From contig NZ_CP025794.1 in the NCBI RefSeq assembly GCF_002906655.1, positions 3,348,001 through 3,412,000 on the forward strand: DNA of 64,000 nucleotides. Reading direction: 5' to 3'. This document shows, one piece after another, positions 40,558 to 49,585 of this stretch. This DNA is from Vibrio hyugaensis (lineage in GTDB: Bacteria; Pseudomonadota; Gammaproteobacteria; Enterobacterales; Vibrionaceae). The position numbers and the translations under genes were made by a program. Position 1 is the stretch's first letter. Every line of letters begins with the position of its first letter. The notes under the pieces were generated by a model. It was not told the origin of the DNA. It searched no databases and saw only the letters and a program-made list of their open reading frames with translations.

Positions 40558-40635
40558 GAAGTGTCTCCATTCTATTTTTATGGATTTATTTTTTATTGGT
40601 TTGAGTCCTAACTCGCTGCGCAGTGTAAATAAACT

Positions 40636-40651
40636 CTGGAAACGTTTTCAT
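40636..40651. promoter_or_regulatory. GalR-type operator before the porin-malM-lacZ operon
   Basis: CTGGAAACGTTTTCAT matches 14 of 16 positions of the E. coli gal operator consensus GTGKAANCGNTTNCAC; only the outer bases differ. It lies 79 bp upstream of the porin start. Confidence 0.75.
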
Positions 40652-40763
40652 GATGAGGTTGGCATTTTTGTCGTAATGAGGGGGTTATTACTATTTTGTG
40701 TGATTGCGATCTCTTAAATTGAGGTTTTAAGCGCGATTTTAGATTGATTTCTAACCGCGTAAG

Positions 40764-40779
40764 TTGGAATCGTTTACTT
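40764..40779. promoter_or_regulatory. Possible second, weaker GalR operator
   Basis: TTGGAATCGTTTACTT keeps the central AANCGNTT core but loses the right end of the consensus. It is 128 bp from the stronger site, a spacing that could allow looping. Confidence 0.35.
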
Positions 40780-41301
40780 TGGTTGGGCTGTGTTTGGGTT
40801 TAGATAATGGGGTCGATGTTATTTAAGGTGATGATTTAAATTGGATTTTTTCTAAGAAAAGGAAGTTATTAGGAAGAAGAGGAAAGAGAGCCCAATTGAA
40901 ATCAACTGGGCATGTGAGACAAGGAAGCATATACAACAAGTGGTTCGCGGGCGCACTGCACACGAGCATTTGCGGTATCGTCAAACTGGGATTTTGAGTT
41001 AGGACCCAAGAGAGACACTTCATAAAGAATCTCGAAGCCTCAAGAATACGGTTGTCGGTTAACCACTTCAAGAGGTGAGGAGTTCAACTGAGCGGTCTGT
41101 AACCTTATTTATGATTTTGTTGTTGTAAGGCGATGAATTAAATAACGAAAAATTCTTTATAAATCAGTTTGGTATTCGAATTTACGTGCAGTGCTTTAAA
41201 GAACTCAATTACCAAAGAATCTGAGGTTTTTGGAGCTGATCGCTGCGTAATATAAGAAGGAATAAGGCGTAGCGGGCGATGGCACAAGTTTGAAAAATTA
41301 A

Positions 41302-41317
41302 CTGTAAACGTTTCCAT
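41302..41317. promoter_or_regulatory. GalR-type operator before the alpha-galactosidase gene
   Basis: CTGTAAACGTTTCCAT matches 14 of 16 gal operator positions and is identical over 16 bp to the site at 43731. It lies 79 bp upstream of the start codon. Confidence 0.78.
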
Positions 41318-41395
41318 GATTTTGGTGTGGCTCACAGATTATTTTGTTTTTTTCATTATGATGCAGCGTAATTTCCAGTTTCAAGGTAAGACAAG

Positions 41396-43513
41396 ATGAC
41401 GGACAAAACACTGATTGAGCTAACCGGTCAGCAAACTCAATTGATTGTAGAGTTGGGCGAATATGCAGAGATTCTGCATTGGGGACAAAAAGTGAGTGGT
41501 GACCTTAATGGTTTCCGCATGGCTTTACATCGTCCCGTGCCATACGGTCGTTTGGACAGCGACGTATCCATGACTCTACACCCAGAGCTTGGTCGTGGCG
41601 TTTTCAGCAGCCCTGGTGTGGAAGGGCATCGCGATGGTCAAGATTGGGCTCCAGTGTTTGTCATCTCCCATATTGAACAACAGCAAGACAGTATTGTGAT
41701 TGAGAGCGAAGATGCGATCGCAGGTCTTCGTTTACAAACCGAGCTTAAGCTTGATAGCAACGATGTAGTGAAAACGCGTCATACGCTCACCAACAAAAAA
41801 GCAGGCGTTTATCATGTGAACCGTCTTGCCAATACGTTGCCTTTACCAGCTCGTGCGAATGAGCTGATGACTTACTACGGCCGCTGGGTTCATGAGTTCC
41901 AAACGGTTCGCCAACCATTGCTGCAAGGCGGCTACCAACAAGAAAACCGTCGTGGACGTACTTCTCATGAGCATTATCCTGCGCTTGTTGCTGGTACGAC
42001 TCACTTTGATGAAATGAATGGCGACGTGTGGGGCTTCCATTTCGCATGGAGTGGTAACCACAGATTGCGCGTAGACGTGAAAGCCGATGGCCGCCGTTAC
42101 ATGCAGGCTGAAGTTATTTACCTACCTGGTGAAGTTGCGCTAAAAGAAGGTGAGAGCATTACAACGCCTTGGCTGTACGCGAGCCATAGTAATTGTGGTT
42201 TGAATGGTATGAGCCATCACTTCCACTCTCATGTGCGTGAAACGATTTTGCCGAGTGATTTCACGGACAAACCTCGCCCGATCCACCTCAACACGTGGGA
42301 AGGCATCTACTTCGACCACGATCCAGAATACATCATGTCGATGGCAACTCAGTCCGCAGAGATGGGTGTAGAACGCTTTATCATTGATGATGGCTGGTTC
42401 AAAGGGCGTAATGGTGACAAAGCAGGGCTAGGGGACTGGTTCCTGTGTGAAGCCAAGTATCCAAATGGCTTGCACCCGATTGTGGAACACGTAAATAAAT
42501 TGGGCATGGAATTTGGTTTGTGGTTTGAGCCAGAGATGATCAACAAAGATTCCGAATTGTTCCGTACTCATCCTGATTGGTTACTGGCTGTAAACGGTTA
42601 CGATCAGCCAACTGGTCGCAACCAATACGTGATTAACCTACAAAACGATGAGGCGTTTAACTTCTTGTTTGAGCGATTGGATCACTTCCTCTCGACTTAC
42701 AACATTGCTTACATCAAGTGGGATATGAACCGCGAAGTCGTTCAGCCAGCGCACTTAGGTCAGGCTGCGGCGCACAATCAAACCCAACGTTACTACCAGT
42801 TAGTTGATAAAGTTCGCGAAAAGCACCCGAAAGTCGAGATTGAATCTTGCGCGGCAGGTGGTGGTCGTATTGATTTTGAGGTTCTGAAACGCACGCATCG
42901 ATTCTGGGCTTCAGACAATAACGACGCACTTGAGCGTCAAACCATTCAACGCGGTATGAGCTACTTCTTCCCGCCAGAAGTGATGGGCAGCCATATTGGT
43001 GCAAGCCATTGTCATAGCACGCGCCGTCGTCACAGCATCGAGTTCCGTGGGCTTACGGCACTGTTCGGTCACATGGGGATTGAGCTTGACCCAGTGAAAG
43101 AAGAACAAGCGGAAAAAGAAGGCTTTGAACGCTACATCAAGCTGCACAAGATGCTGCGCCCATTGCTACACAGCGGCAGAACTTGGCGAATTCCAACGGA
43201 CGATAAAGCGCATCAAATTCATGCGGTTGTTTCAAACGATCAATCGGAAGCGGTGGTGATGATCGCTCAGCTCGCGATGCCAACGAACTCTTTAAGTGGG
43301 CATTTGCGCGTACCGGGTTTGGATCCACAAGCGACATATCGAGTGACGGTATTGGATAAACCGTCTAACTACGATGACATCGTGAATTACCAACCGCCTT
43401 GGACTGAATCTGGTTGTGAGCTTTCTGGCGCATGGTGTGAAGAGGTTGGCTTAACCATGCCAATCCTTGACGCGGAAAGTGCCATGTTGGTGAAGTTCGA
43501 ACGTATTCACTAA
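41396..43513 (+). CDS. Alpha-galactosidase, glycoside hydrolase family 36
   Basis: Hydrolyses alpha-1,6-linked galactose from melibiose or raffinose-type sugars (705 aa, cytosolic, no signal peptide). The N-terminal beta-sandwich is followed by a TIM barrel with IIDDGWF near 329-335. The nucleophile is Asp443 in IKWDMNRE. ESCAAGGGRIDFEVL is intact, and the acid/base Asp507 is in WASDNND. These match RafA/AgaA-type GH36 enzymes. It has its own operator and terminator, so it is a single-gene unit. Confidence 0.95.
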   Translation: MTDKTLIELTGQQTQLIVELGEYAEILHWGQKVSGDLNGFRMALHRPVPYGRLDSDVSMTLHPELGRGVFSSPGVEGHRDGQDWAPVFVISHIEQQQDSIVIESEDAIAGLRLQTELKLDSNDVVKTRHTLTNKKAGVYHVNRLANTLPLPARANELMTYYGRWVHEFQTVRQPLLQGGYQQENRRGRTSHEHYPALVAGTTHFDEMNGDVWGFHFAWSGNHRLRVDVKADGRRYMQAEVIYLPGEVALKEGESITTPWLYASHSNCGLNGMSHHFHSHVRETILPSDFTDKPRPIHLNTWEGIYFDHDPEYIMSMATQSAEMGVERFIIDDGWFKGRNGDKAGLGDWFLCEAKYPNGLHPIVEHVNKLGMEFGLWFEPEMINKDSELFRTHPDWLLAVNGYDQPTGRNQYVINLQNDEAFNFLFERLDHFLSTYNIAYIKWDMNREVVQPAHLGQAAAHNQTQRYYQLVDKVREKHPKVEIESCAAGGGRIDFEVLKRTHRFWASDNNDALERQTIQRGMSYFFPPEVMGSHIGASHCHSTRRRHSIEFRGLTALFGHMGIELDPVKEEQAEKEGFERYIKLHKMLRPLLHSGRTWRIPTDDKAHQIHAVVSNDQSEAVVMIAQLAMPTNSLSGHLRVPGLDPQATYRVTVLDKPSNYDDIVNYQPPWTESGCELSGAWCEEVGLTMPILDAESAMLVKFERIH

Positions 43514-43560
43514 GCCATATCTATTTAGACGATTTCATCGTTTCTCATTGGTTTTCTATT

Positions 43561-43592
43561 GCCGTACAGACATCAGGTTTGTACGGCTTTTT
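43561..43592 (+). terminator. Alpha-galactosidase terminator
   Basis: GCCGTACA (43561-43568) pairs with TGTACGGC (43580-43587), followed by five T residues. It shows that the symporter is a separate unit. Confidence 0.9.
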
Positions 43593-43614
43593 GCGTTGGT
43601 TTTAAATGGCCGTT

Positions 43615-43630
43615 TTGAAATCGTTCTCAT
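43615..43630. promoter_or_regulatory. Possible weak GalR operator, upstream member of a pair
   Basis: TTGAAATCGTTCTCAT matches about 12 of 16 gal operator positions. It is 116 bp from the strong site at 43731, close to the 114-bp spacing of the two E. coli gal operators. Confidence 0.35.
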
Positions 43631-43730
43631 GCTTAATGAGCGTAAAGTGTTGATAAAATGGCGTAAATAACACGATCTCCTTGCATTAATAGGTCTAAAT
43701 ATTGTTCGATGTCTCATTTTGAAAACTTGC

Positions 43731-43746
43731 CTGTAAACGTTTCCAT
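43731..43746. promoter_or_regulatory. GalR-type operator before the sugar symporter gene
   Basis: CTGTAAACGTTTCCAT is identical to the operator at 41302 and matches 14 of 16 gal operator positions. It lies 131 bp upstream of the symporter start. Confidence 0.78.
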
Positions 43747-43876
43747 AAAGCGGTTTTTGATCACAGTAAGGCATTCAGTGTGTGAGTAGCATTAGCATCG
43801 AAATATAAATAAAAGACGTCGACGTTATGAATTCTAGTTAGGGGAATGAATAGCAGTACGACACTAAGGAACTATT

Positions 43877-45250
43877 ATGTCTGATAAAATTACGCTACAA
43901 ACCAAGCTGTCCTACGGTCTTGGCGCACTCGGTAAAGACTTTGCCTGTGCACCTATCTACATCTTCTTAATGTTCTACTTCACTGACGTTGCCGGCTTGT
44001 CTGCTGCTTTCGTTGGTACCATCTTTTTAGCGGCTCGTATTATTGATGCGATTACTGACCCAATGATGGGTGTGATCGTGGACAACACGCGCTCAAAATT
44101 CGGTAAATTCCGCCCTTGGATTGTGATTGGTACGTTATTAAACGCAGTAGTACTGGTTGGCCTTTTCAGTACTCACATGTTTGAAGGTACTACGCTTTAC
44201 ATCTACGCAGCAGCGGCATACATCCTTTGGGGTCTAACGTACACCATTATGGATATCCCTTACTGGTCAATGATTCCAGCGCTATCAAGCTCTCGCCAAG
44301 AACGTGAAAAATTGGTGGTATGGCCACGTCTGTTCGCGAGCCTTGCATGGTTCATTACTGGTACTTACGGTCTGCACATCGTGGGTGAACTAGGTAACGG
44401 CAACCAAGGCGACGGTTTCTTCAATGTTGCGATGCTGATTGCGGTTCTGTTTGTAATGAGCGCATTCTTGATTGCTCGTAACGTAAAAGAGAAAGCAGCA
44501 CCAGCTAACGCAAAACCAGCAGAGAAATTCAGCTTCAAAGACGTTTTGACTATCATCGGTAAAAACGACCAGCTTAAAGCGCTAATCGGCACGGTTCTGT
44601 CTTTCCAAATTGCGAACCTATTGGTTGGTGGCTTTGCGATTTACTACTTCTCTTACGCGTTGGGCAATGCGGAGCTATTCCCAGTTTACATGGCGGTTGC
44701 AGGCGCAGCAGAAGTGGCGGGTGTGTTCTTGTTCCCTCGTATCGCTTCTCTACTACCACGTAAGCTTCTATGGCCTATCGCTTGTGGCTTCCCAATTCTG
44801 TCTTGCGTACTTCTACTATTGATGGGCTTCATCGCTCCAGCTAACGCGCTAATGATTGGTATGGCGGGTGCGGCAATTAAATTCGGTGTAGGTATCGCGA
44901 ACGCGCTGCAAACTGTAATGCTGGCTGACGTTGTGGACTACGGTGAGCACAAAACAGGTCGTCGTAGCGAGAGCGTTATCTTCTCTGTACAAACGATGCT
45001 TGTGAAATTCGCAGGCGCAGCAGGTGGCTTCATCGTGGGTGTTGGTCTGTCTGTTGTGGGTTACGTACCAAACGTAGAGCAATCAGCAAGCACCATTATG
45101 GGCTTAGAATTTATGATGATTGGTCTACCTGCAATCATGATGACCATCAGTGGCGTGATTTACCAACGTTACTACCATCTACACGAAGGCTTCAACAAAG
45201 AAGAAGCTGAGCAACAAACTCAAGTTGAAAGCGTGCCAGCACAAGCATAA
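43877..45250 (+). CDS. GPH-family sugar:cation symporter (MelB/LacS-like)
   Basis: Inner-membrane transporter (457 aa, about 12 transmembrane helices) of the glycoside-pentoside-hexuronide family. Typical features are LSYGLGALGKDFACAPIY at the start and DAITDPMMGVIVDNTRSKFG after helix 2, with the conserved Asp of the cation site. It probably imports the galactosides cut by LacZ and the alpha-galactosidase. No IIA-like tail is present, unlike LacS. AAGGA precedes the ATG. Substrate is inferred from context. Confidence 0.88.
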   Translation: MSDKITLQTKLSYGLGALGKDFACAPIYIFLMFYFTDVAGLSAAFVGTIFLAARIIDAITDPMMGVIVDNTRSKFGKFRPWIVIGTLLNAVVLVGLFSTHMFEGTTLYIYAAAAYILWGLTYTIMDIPYWSMIPALSSSRQEREKLVVWPRLFASLAWFITGTYGLHIVGELGNGNQGDGFFNVAMLIAVLFVMSAFLIARNVKEKAAPANAKPAEKFSFKDVLTIIGKNDQLKALIGTVLSFQIANLLVGGFAIYYFSYALGNAELFPVYMAVAGAAEVAGVFLFPRIASLLPRKLLWPIACGFPILSCVLLLLMGFIAPANALMIGMAGAAIKFGVGIANALQTVMLADVVDYGEHKTGRRSESVIFSVQTMLVKFAGAAGGFIVGVGLSVVGYVPNVEQSASTIMGLEFMMIGLPAIMMTISGVIYQRYYHLHEGFNKEEAEQQTQVESVPAQA

Positions 45251-45302
45251 TTGTCACGTTTTCATTTAAGTACCCCAACTCAATTTAGTCACTAAGATAA
45301 AG

Positions 45303-45325
45303 CGCCTCCAGATGGAGGCGTTTTT
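45303..45325 (+). terminator. Symporter gene terminator
   Basis: CGCCTCC (45303-45309) pairs with GGAGGCG (45314-45320), followed by five T residues. Confidence 0.9.
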
Positions 45326-45353
45326 GTGACTTAGTTTAGAGCTCGAAAGTGTA

Positions 45354-46253
45354 CTAAAAGTCTTGTTCAAATTTGGTTTTGACGAAATCGATGAAGGTAC
45401 GCAGACGCTTAGGTTGGTAGCGATCACGGTGGTAAATCGCTGATAGCGGTACAGACGGAATTTCCCATTCTGGCATTACTTTAACCAGTTTGCCTTGTTC
45501 GACCTCGTCATCACAATAACTGAGAGGGACACGGATGATGCCGTTATCGAATAGCGCGCCCATTACTAGCGCGCGTCCGTTTTTACAGCGTAGATTACCT
45601 TTCACGATGACATCGCTGTGCTCTTGTGGGTTAGCCACGTTACGGTAACTCCAGCGAGTGACTGAGCCTGTCAGAGTACGATGCTTCGCCAGTTCTTTTG
45701 GCGTGACAGGTTCGCCGTATGTTTTGAGATAGTTCGGACTTGCAAGCGTAACCATATCAATCATCATCAATTTGCGTGCGACGAATCCTGCGTCTTCCAA
45801 CTCGCCCATGCGAATCGCGACATCGAATTGGTCTTCAATCAAATCAATACGTGGTGAAGAGAAATCCAAATCTACGGTGATGTTTGGATATTCCAACATG
45901 AACTCATTGACGTATTTAGCAATGATGTCTTCACCGATGTAGCCACCCACACAGTTTACTCTAATCAAGCCGCGCACTTCTTGAGTATCGTCAACAGCAG
46001 CGATTAACGCTTGGTCGATGTCGTGCAGCGCTTTTTCGCACTCTTGATAGAAATGCTCGCCAGCGTGAGTGAGGCGTAATGTTCTCGTGGTGCGAGTCAG
46101 TAAGGTCACACCCATTTGTGCTTCAAGTCCACTGATTTGGCGAGACACATGAGACCGAGAGACGGAAAGCGCTTCTGCCGCTTTGGTGAAGTTACCCAGT
46201 TGAGCGATCAAAACGAAGGAGCGAATATCAGCAAGATTAACTTTATTGAGCAT
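45354..46253 (-). CDS. LysR family transcriptional regulator
   Basis: 299 aa with an N-terminal winged helix-turn-helix (NFTKAAEALSVSRSHVSRQISGLE trimmed at residues ~21-44) and a periplasmic-binding-like effector domain. It resembles the large CrgA-type group that often regulates oxidoreductase genes. It is convergent with the symporter gene and divergent from the small membrane protein at 46393, so it could control that gene and scsBD. Target is unknown. Confidence 0.88.
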   Translation of the reverse strand: MLNKVNLADIRSFVLIAQLGNFTKAAEALSVSRSHVSRQISGLEAQMGVTLLTRTTRTLRLTHAGEHFYQECEKALHDIDQALIAAVDDTQEVRGLIRVNCVGGYIGEDIIAKYVNEFMLEYPNITVDLDFSSPRIDLIEDQFDVAIRMGELEDAGFVARKLMMIDMVTLASPNYLKTYGEPVTPKELAKHRTLTGSVTRWSYRNVANPQEHSDVIVKGNLRCKNGRALVMGALFDNGIIRVPLSYCDDEVEQGKLVKVMPEWEIPSVPLSAIYHRDRYQPKRLRTFIDFVKTKFEQDF

Positions 46254-46392
46254 GTTGAATTATTTACAGAAACGGTAGTCATAAGACTATCACAGTTAGT
46301 TACGAAAACGCGCTGTTCAAAAAATCATACTACTTGAGGTTTATATTAACTTGCGTATGATTTCCCGCGTTTCCACATTTATCGAAGTTAGA

Positions 46393-46791
46393 ATGCACTC
46401 ATCCACTCTACAATCTGCCGCGTCCCGACAACAGGGAAAATGGTTCCTAGCACTAATCGGCTGGGTGATTGTTGTGTGCTTGATGAAAAATTCTGGCTTG
46501 ATGTTCAGTTGTGCTATGCAATATGACTCTAGCTCTGCCTCTGTGCTCATTGGCGATGAAGTTAAAATCGTAAAAGCAGAAAAAGGGCATGACACGAGTA
46601 AATGTGAATTGTCTGAAAAGCTGATTCAATTTGCTCAGCAACAACTGGAAACCTTGGTCGTTGTATTATTTGTTGGCATTCTTGCGCTTGTCGTGTGGCG
46701 CTGTTGTGCGTTCGCTAGCAAAAGACAATGGACCGAACCGATAGTCCAAAAGTATCGAGTCCATCTCACCCTGTGTGTATTCCGCGAATGA
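46393..46791 (+). CDS. Small membrane protein upstream of scsB
   Basis: 132 aa from the ATG at 46393; ATG 46357 and TTG 46351 are alternative starts. Two transmembrane helices (about residues 16-36 and 83-105) flank a periplasmic loop with cysteines (MFSCAMQYD, SKCELSEKL). I do not recognise the family. It lies 67 bp before scsB on the same strand, and the paired cysteines would fit a role near a thiol-redox or copper-stress system. The function is inference only. Confidence 0.6.
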   Translation: MHSSTLQSAASRQQGKWFLALIGWVIVVCLMKNSGLMFSCAMQYDSSSASVLIGDEVKIVKAEKGHDTSKCELSEKLIQFAQQQLETLVVVLFVGILALVVWRCCAFASKRQWTEPIVQKYRVHLTLCVFRE

Positions 46792-46858
46792 CAAGTGATT
46801 TCTGACGAGTTTCGTATCGTCAGTTTTTCTCTACACTTGTTTTTAACTAGGAATAACT

Positions 46859-48970
46859 ATGAACCACATGAAAAAAACGACTCAAGCCGCGTTGATGCTT
46901 ATCATGACGCTGGCACTGAGCTTATTCTCGCTAATTGCCCAAGCACAAACGACAGACACGGGATGGCTGACCAACCCGCAGCATCCACCTGTGCAAACGC
47001 GCTTTGTCCTTACTGGCCAACACGATCCTAAAGCAAAAACGCTGACGGGATATCTCGATGTCAAATTGAGCGGCGACTGGAAAACCTACTGGCGTTCGCC
47101 GGGCGAGGGCGGTGTTGCGCCATCCATTGATTGGGAAAAATCACAAAACCTAACTAAGGTGGATTGGCAGTGGCCATATCCGCAGAAATATGAACTGCTT
47201 GGTATTGAAACGCTGGGTTACAAAGGCGACACGCTTTTCCCGATGACCTTGCACGTTGAAGATATGACTAAACCTGTGACGATTGATGCGACATTGACGC
47301 TTTCTTCGTGCACAACGATTTGTGTCCTGACGGATTACCATATTCAATTGTCCTTCATGCCTTCTGACTTACAAGTCGATGAAGGTGTGATGTTCAGCTA
47401 TGCGCAAGCGGTGAGCAGTGTGCCTCAAGCTTCGCCATTTATTGATGTGACAGAAGCAAACTGGGATGCAAACCAATCTAAACTACAAATCAAACTGACC
47501 AATTCACAAGGTTGGCAAAAACCAGAGGTGCTGGTTGATGGTGTCGATGAAAACACCAGCGATTACAGTTTCAAACTGCTTGGGCTGCACCAAGAAGGCA
47601 ATACCCTGACAGCAAACTACAAAGTAAACACGTGGCTGGGTGATGTGGAACTGGATAACCAATCGGTTTTTGTTTCAATTAAAGACAGCAACTTGCTAGC
47701 AGAAGAAGTGGCACCTGTTAAAACAGGATTGATCACAGAGACGTTGCCAAGTACATCACTGGTGAGCATCTTCCTATTTGCGTTGCTCGGTGGCTTGATT
47801 CTCAACATCATGCCTTGTGTGTTACCGGTTCTGGGCATGAAGCTAAGTAGTATTGTTGCTGCGCAGGGTGTAGAACGCCGCCAAATTCGCACGCAATTCA
47901 TCGCGTCTTCATTAGGTATTTTGACTTCGTTCTGGATCTTAGCTGGCTTTATCTTGGTGCTTAAGCTTACAGGCAGCGCCATTGGCTGGGGGGTACAGTT
48001 CCAAAGCCCTTGGTTCCTTGGTGTGATGGTTTTAGTTACTGCGCTGTTCGGTGCCAATATGTTGGGCTTGTTTGAGATTCGTCTTTCTTCAGGTACCAAT
48101 ACTTGGTTGGCGTCAAAAGGTGATAACTCGTTAGTGGGGCATTACGTTCAAGGCATGTTTGCGACACTACTAGCAACGCCTTGTTCTGCACCTTTCCTTG
48201 GCACAGCGGTGGCTTTCGCATTAGGTGCTGATGTCATCACGTTATTCGCAGTCTTTACCGCACTTGCGATTGGTATGGCGCTGCCATGGATTTTAGTGGC
48301 GATCTTCCCAGGTATTGCCTTAAAACTGCCAAAACCGGGTCAGTGGATGAATGTCGTAAAAATCGTCTTTGGCATCATGATGCTGGCAACTAGCGTTTGG
48401 TTGTTGTCATTGATGGCAAACCACTTACCAATCTTCTGGGTTATCTTGATTGGCTTGGTAGCGTTTATCGTGATCATGGCACGTGTGAAGCATATTTATG
48501 GCAACAAAGCGTTAGCTATCTCAGGAAGCGCCTCTTTGATTCTGATCGCTGGTGGTTTGGTGTTAGGCAGTGTGACTGCAAATCATTGGGCTACGCCATT
48601 GCCAGAAGATTTGGCTTGGGAAAAACTCTCTAACGAAGCCATCACTGAGCACGTGAAAAATGGTCGTGTGGTATTTGTCGATGTGACGGCAGATTGGTGT
48701 GTGACCTGTAAAGCCAACAAGATTGGTGTGATCTGGCAAGATCCGGTTTACTCACTATTGCAAAGCCCTAACGTGGCGACGTTAAAAGGCGATTGGACGC
48801 ATCCGAACAGCTCGGTAACGGACTTCCTACGTGCTCATGGTCGCTTTGGCGTGCCATTCAATATTGTCTATGGACCAGCAGCGCCAGAGGGTATTCCTTT
48901 GCCTGTGATTCTGACTGACGATGTAGTGGTGAAAGCAATCGAACAAGCAAGTGGAGGCGCAATTAAGTGA
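46859..48970 (+). CDS. scsB: ScsB, DsbD-like membrane thiol reductant carrier
   Basis: 703-aa protein moving reducing power from the cytosol to the periplasm. A signal peptide (about 1-30) and a periplasmic N-terminal domain of about 240 aa come first. The DsbD-type eight-helix domain follows, with redox cysteines in MPCVLP and ATPCSAPF. A C-terminal thioredoxin domain has WCVTCK. This order matches ScsB of the copper-tolerance scs group more than classical DsbD. AGGA precedes the ATG. It overlaps scsD by four bases. Confidence 0.87.
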   Translation: MNHMKKTTQAALMLIMTLALSLFSLIAQAQTTDTGWLTNPQHPPVQTRFVLTGQHDPKAKTLTGYLDVKLSGDWKTYWRSPGEGGVAPSIDWEKSQNLTKVDWQWPYPQKYELLGIETLGYKGDTLFPMTLHVEDMTKPVTIDATLTLSSCTTICVLTDYHIQLSFMPSDLQVDEGVMFSYAQAVSSVPQASPFIDVTEANWDANQSKLQIKLTNSQGWQKPEVLVDGVDENTSDYSFKLLGLHQEGNTLTANYKVNTWLGDVELDNQSVFVSIKDSNLLAEEVAPVKTGLITETLPSTSLVSIFLFALLGGLILNIMPCVLPVLGMKLSSIVAAQGVERRQIRTQFIASSLGILTSFWILAGFILVLKLTGSAIGWGVQFQSPWFLGVMVLVTALFGANMLGLFEIRLSSGTNTWLASKGDNSLVGHYVQGMFATLLATPCSAPFLGTAVAFALGADVITLFAVFTALAIGMALPWILVAIFPGIALKLPKPGQWMNVVKIVFGIMMLATSVWLLSLMANHLPIFWVILIGLVAFIVIMARVKHIYGNKALAISGSASLILIAGGLVLGSVTANHWATPLPEDLAWEKLSNEAITEHVKNGRVVFVDVTADWCVTCKANKIGVIWQDPVYSLLQSPNVATLKGDWTHPNSSVTDFLRAHGRFGVPFNIVYGPAAPEGIPLPVILTDDVVVKAIEQASGGAIK

Positions 48971-49479
48971 ACACAGTAAAAAAGCGCAAGTCGCTCAAAT
49001 ACTGGCTCAGTCAAGCGCTACAACTCGTCCTTATGGTGACCGTGATTTCGGTCACCATGGATTGGTATCGCACTAAAGACATCCCTAAAGAGCAAGCACC
49101 GCCTCTGAGTGCGATCATGGCCGATGGCGAATTTGTCGATGTGATTGCCAAAAGCCATGAAGAACCCGTTGTGGTGTACTTTTGGGCAACGTGGTGTCCG
49201 GCGTGCAAGTTTGTTAGCCCAAGCGTGAGTTGGTTGAGTGATTACTATGAAGTGGTTGCGGTATCTGGTGCGTCTGGCCCGCAAGAACGGGTGCAAAAGT
49301 TCATGCAGTCTAAAGACTACCAGTTCGATAACATCAACGATCCGAAAAGCGCCATCATGCAAGAATGGAGTATCAGCGTGACCCCGACCATCTATGTGTT
49401 AAAAGATGGAGAGGTGAGCTCAATCACCACAGGCGTTACAACGCCAATGGGCATTCTAGCAAGGATCTGGATGGCCTAA
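48967..49479 (+). CDS. scsD: ScsD, membrane-anchored thioredoxin-like protein
   Basis: 170 aa. One N-terminal anchor helix (about 14-30) is followed by a periplasmic TlpA-like thioredoxin fold with WCPACK at residues 76-81. It is thought to receive electrons from ScsB. In Salmonella the cluster is scsABCD. Here scsC, the soluble disulfide isomerase, is missing between B and D. Confidence 0.85.
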   Translation: MNTVKKRKSLKYWLSQALQLVLMVTVISVTMDWYRTKDIPKEQAPPLSAIMADGEFVDVIAKSHEEPVVVYFWATWCPACKFVSPSVSWLSDYYEVVAVSGASGPQERVQKFMQSKDYQFDNINDPKSAIMQEWSISVTPTIYVLKDGEVSSITTGVTTPMGILARIWMA

Positions 49480-49585
49480 ATCAATGCGTAGCACGTCGAC
49501 TTTTTTCACGTTTTTACAATGACATAAGTGTGCAGGTGAGTGTGGCGTGCTACATTGGCAAATGTTCAAAGATCAAGGAGGAATC

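Larger units (their letters stand above)
40558..41395. other. Large divergent intergenic region between porin and alpha-galactosidase genes
   Basis: 838 bp with no convincing gene; open frames inside look like chance. It contains GalR-type sites at 40636-40651, 40764-40779 (weak) and 41302-41317. A CRP-like half-matching site TGTGA-N6-TC is at 40699-40711. A hairpin GCCCAATTGA/TCAACTGGGC at 40890-40911 is followed on the minus strand by pyrimidine-rich sequence. The stretch 40880-41290 is less AT-rich than a plain promoter and is unexplained. Confidence 0.6.
43514..43876. other. Intergenic region between alpha-galactosidase and symporter genes
   Basis: 363 bp holding the alpha-galactosidase terminator, two GalR-type sites and the promoter region of the symporter gene. 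No ORF of interest was seen. Confidence 0.7.

Noticed and set aside
40823..41071. 82-codon minus-strand ORF in the galactoside intergenic region
   Set aside because: No ribosome binding site, odd composition rich in Cys, Pro and Leu, and overlap with a hairpin. Treated as a chance frame.
41302..43746. PurR or Cra sites in place of GalR operators
   Set aside because: The sites share the general LacI-family core, but match the gal consensus better at the flanks, and the genes and nearby galR fit galactose control.
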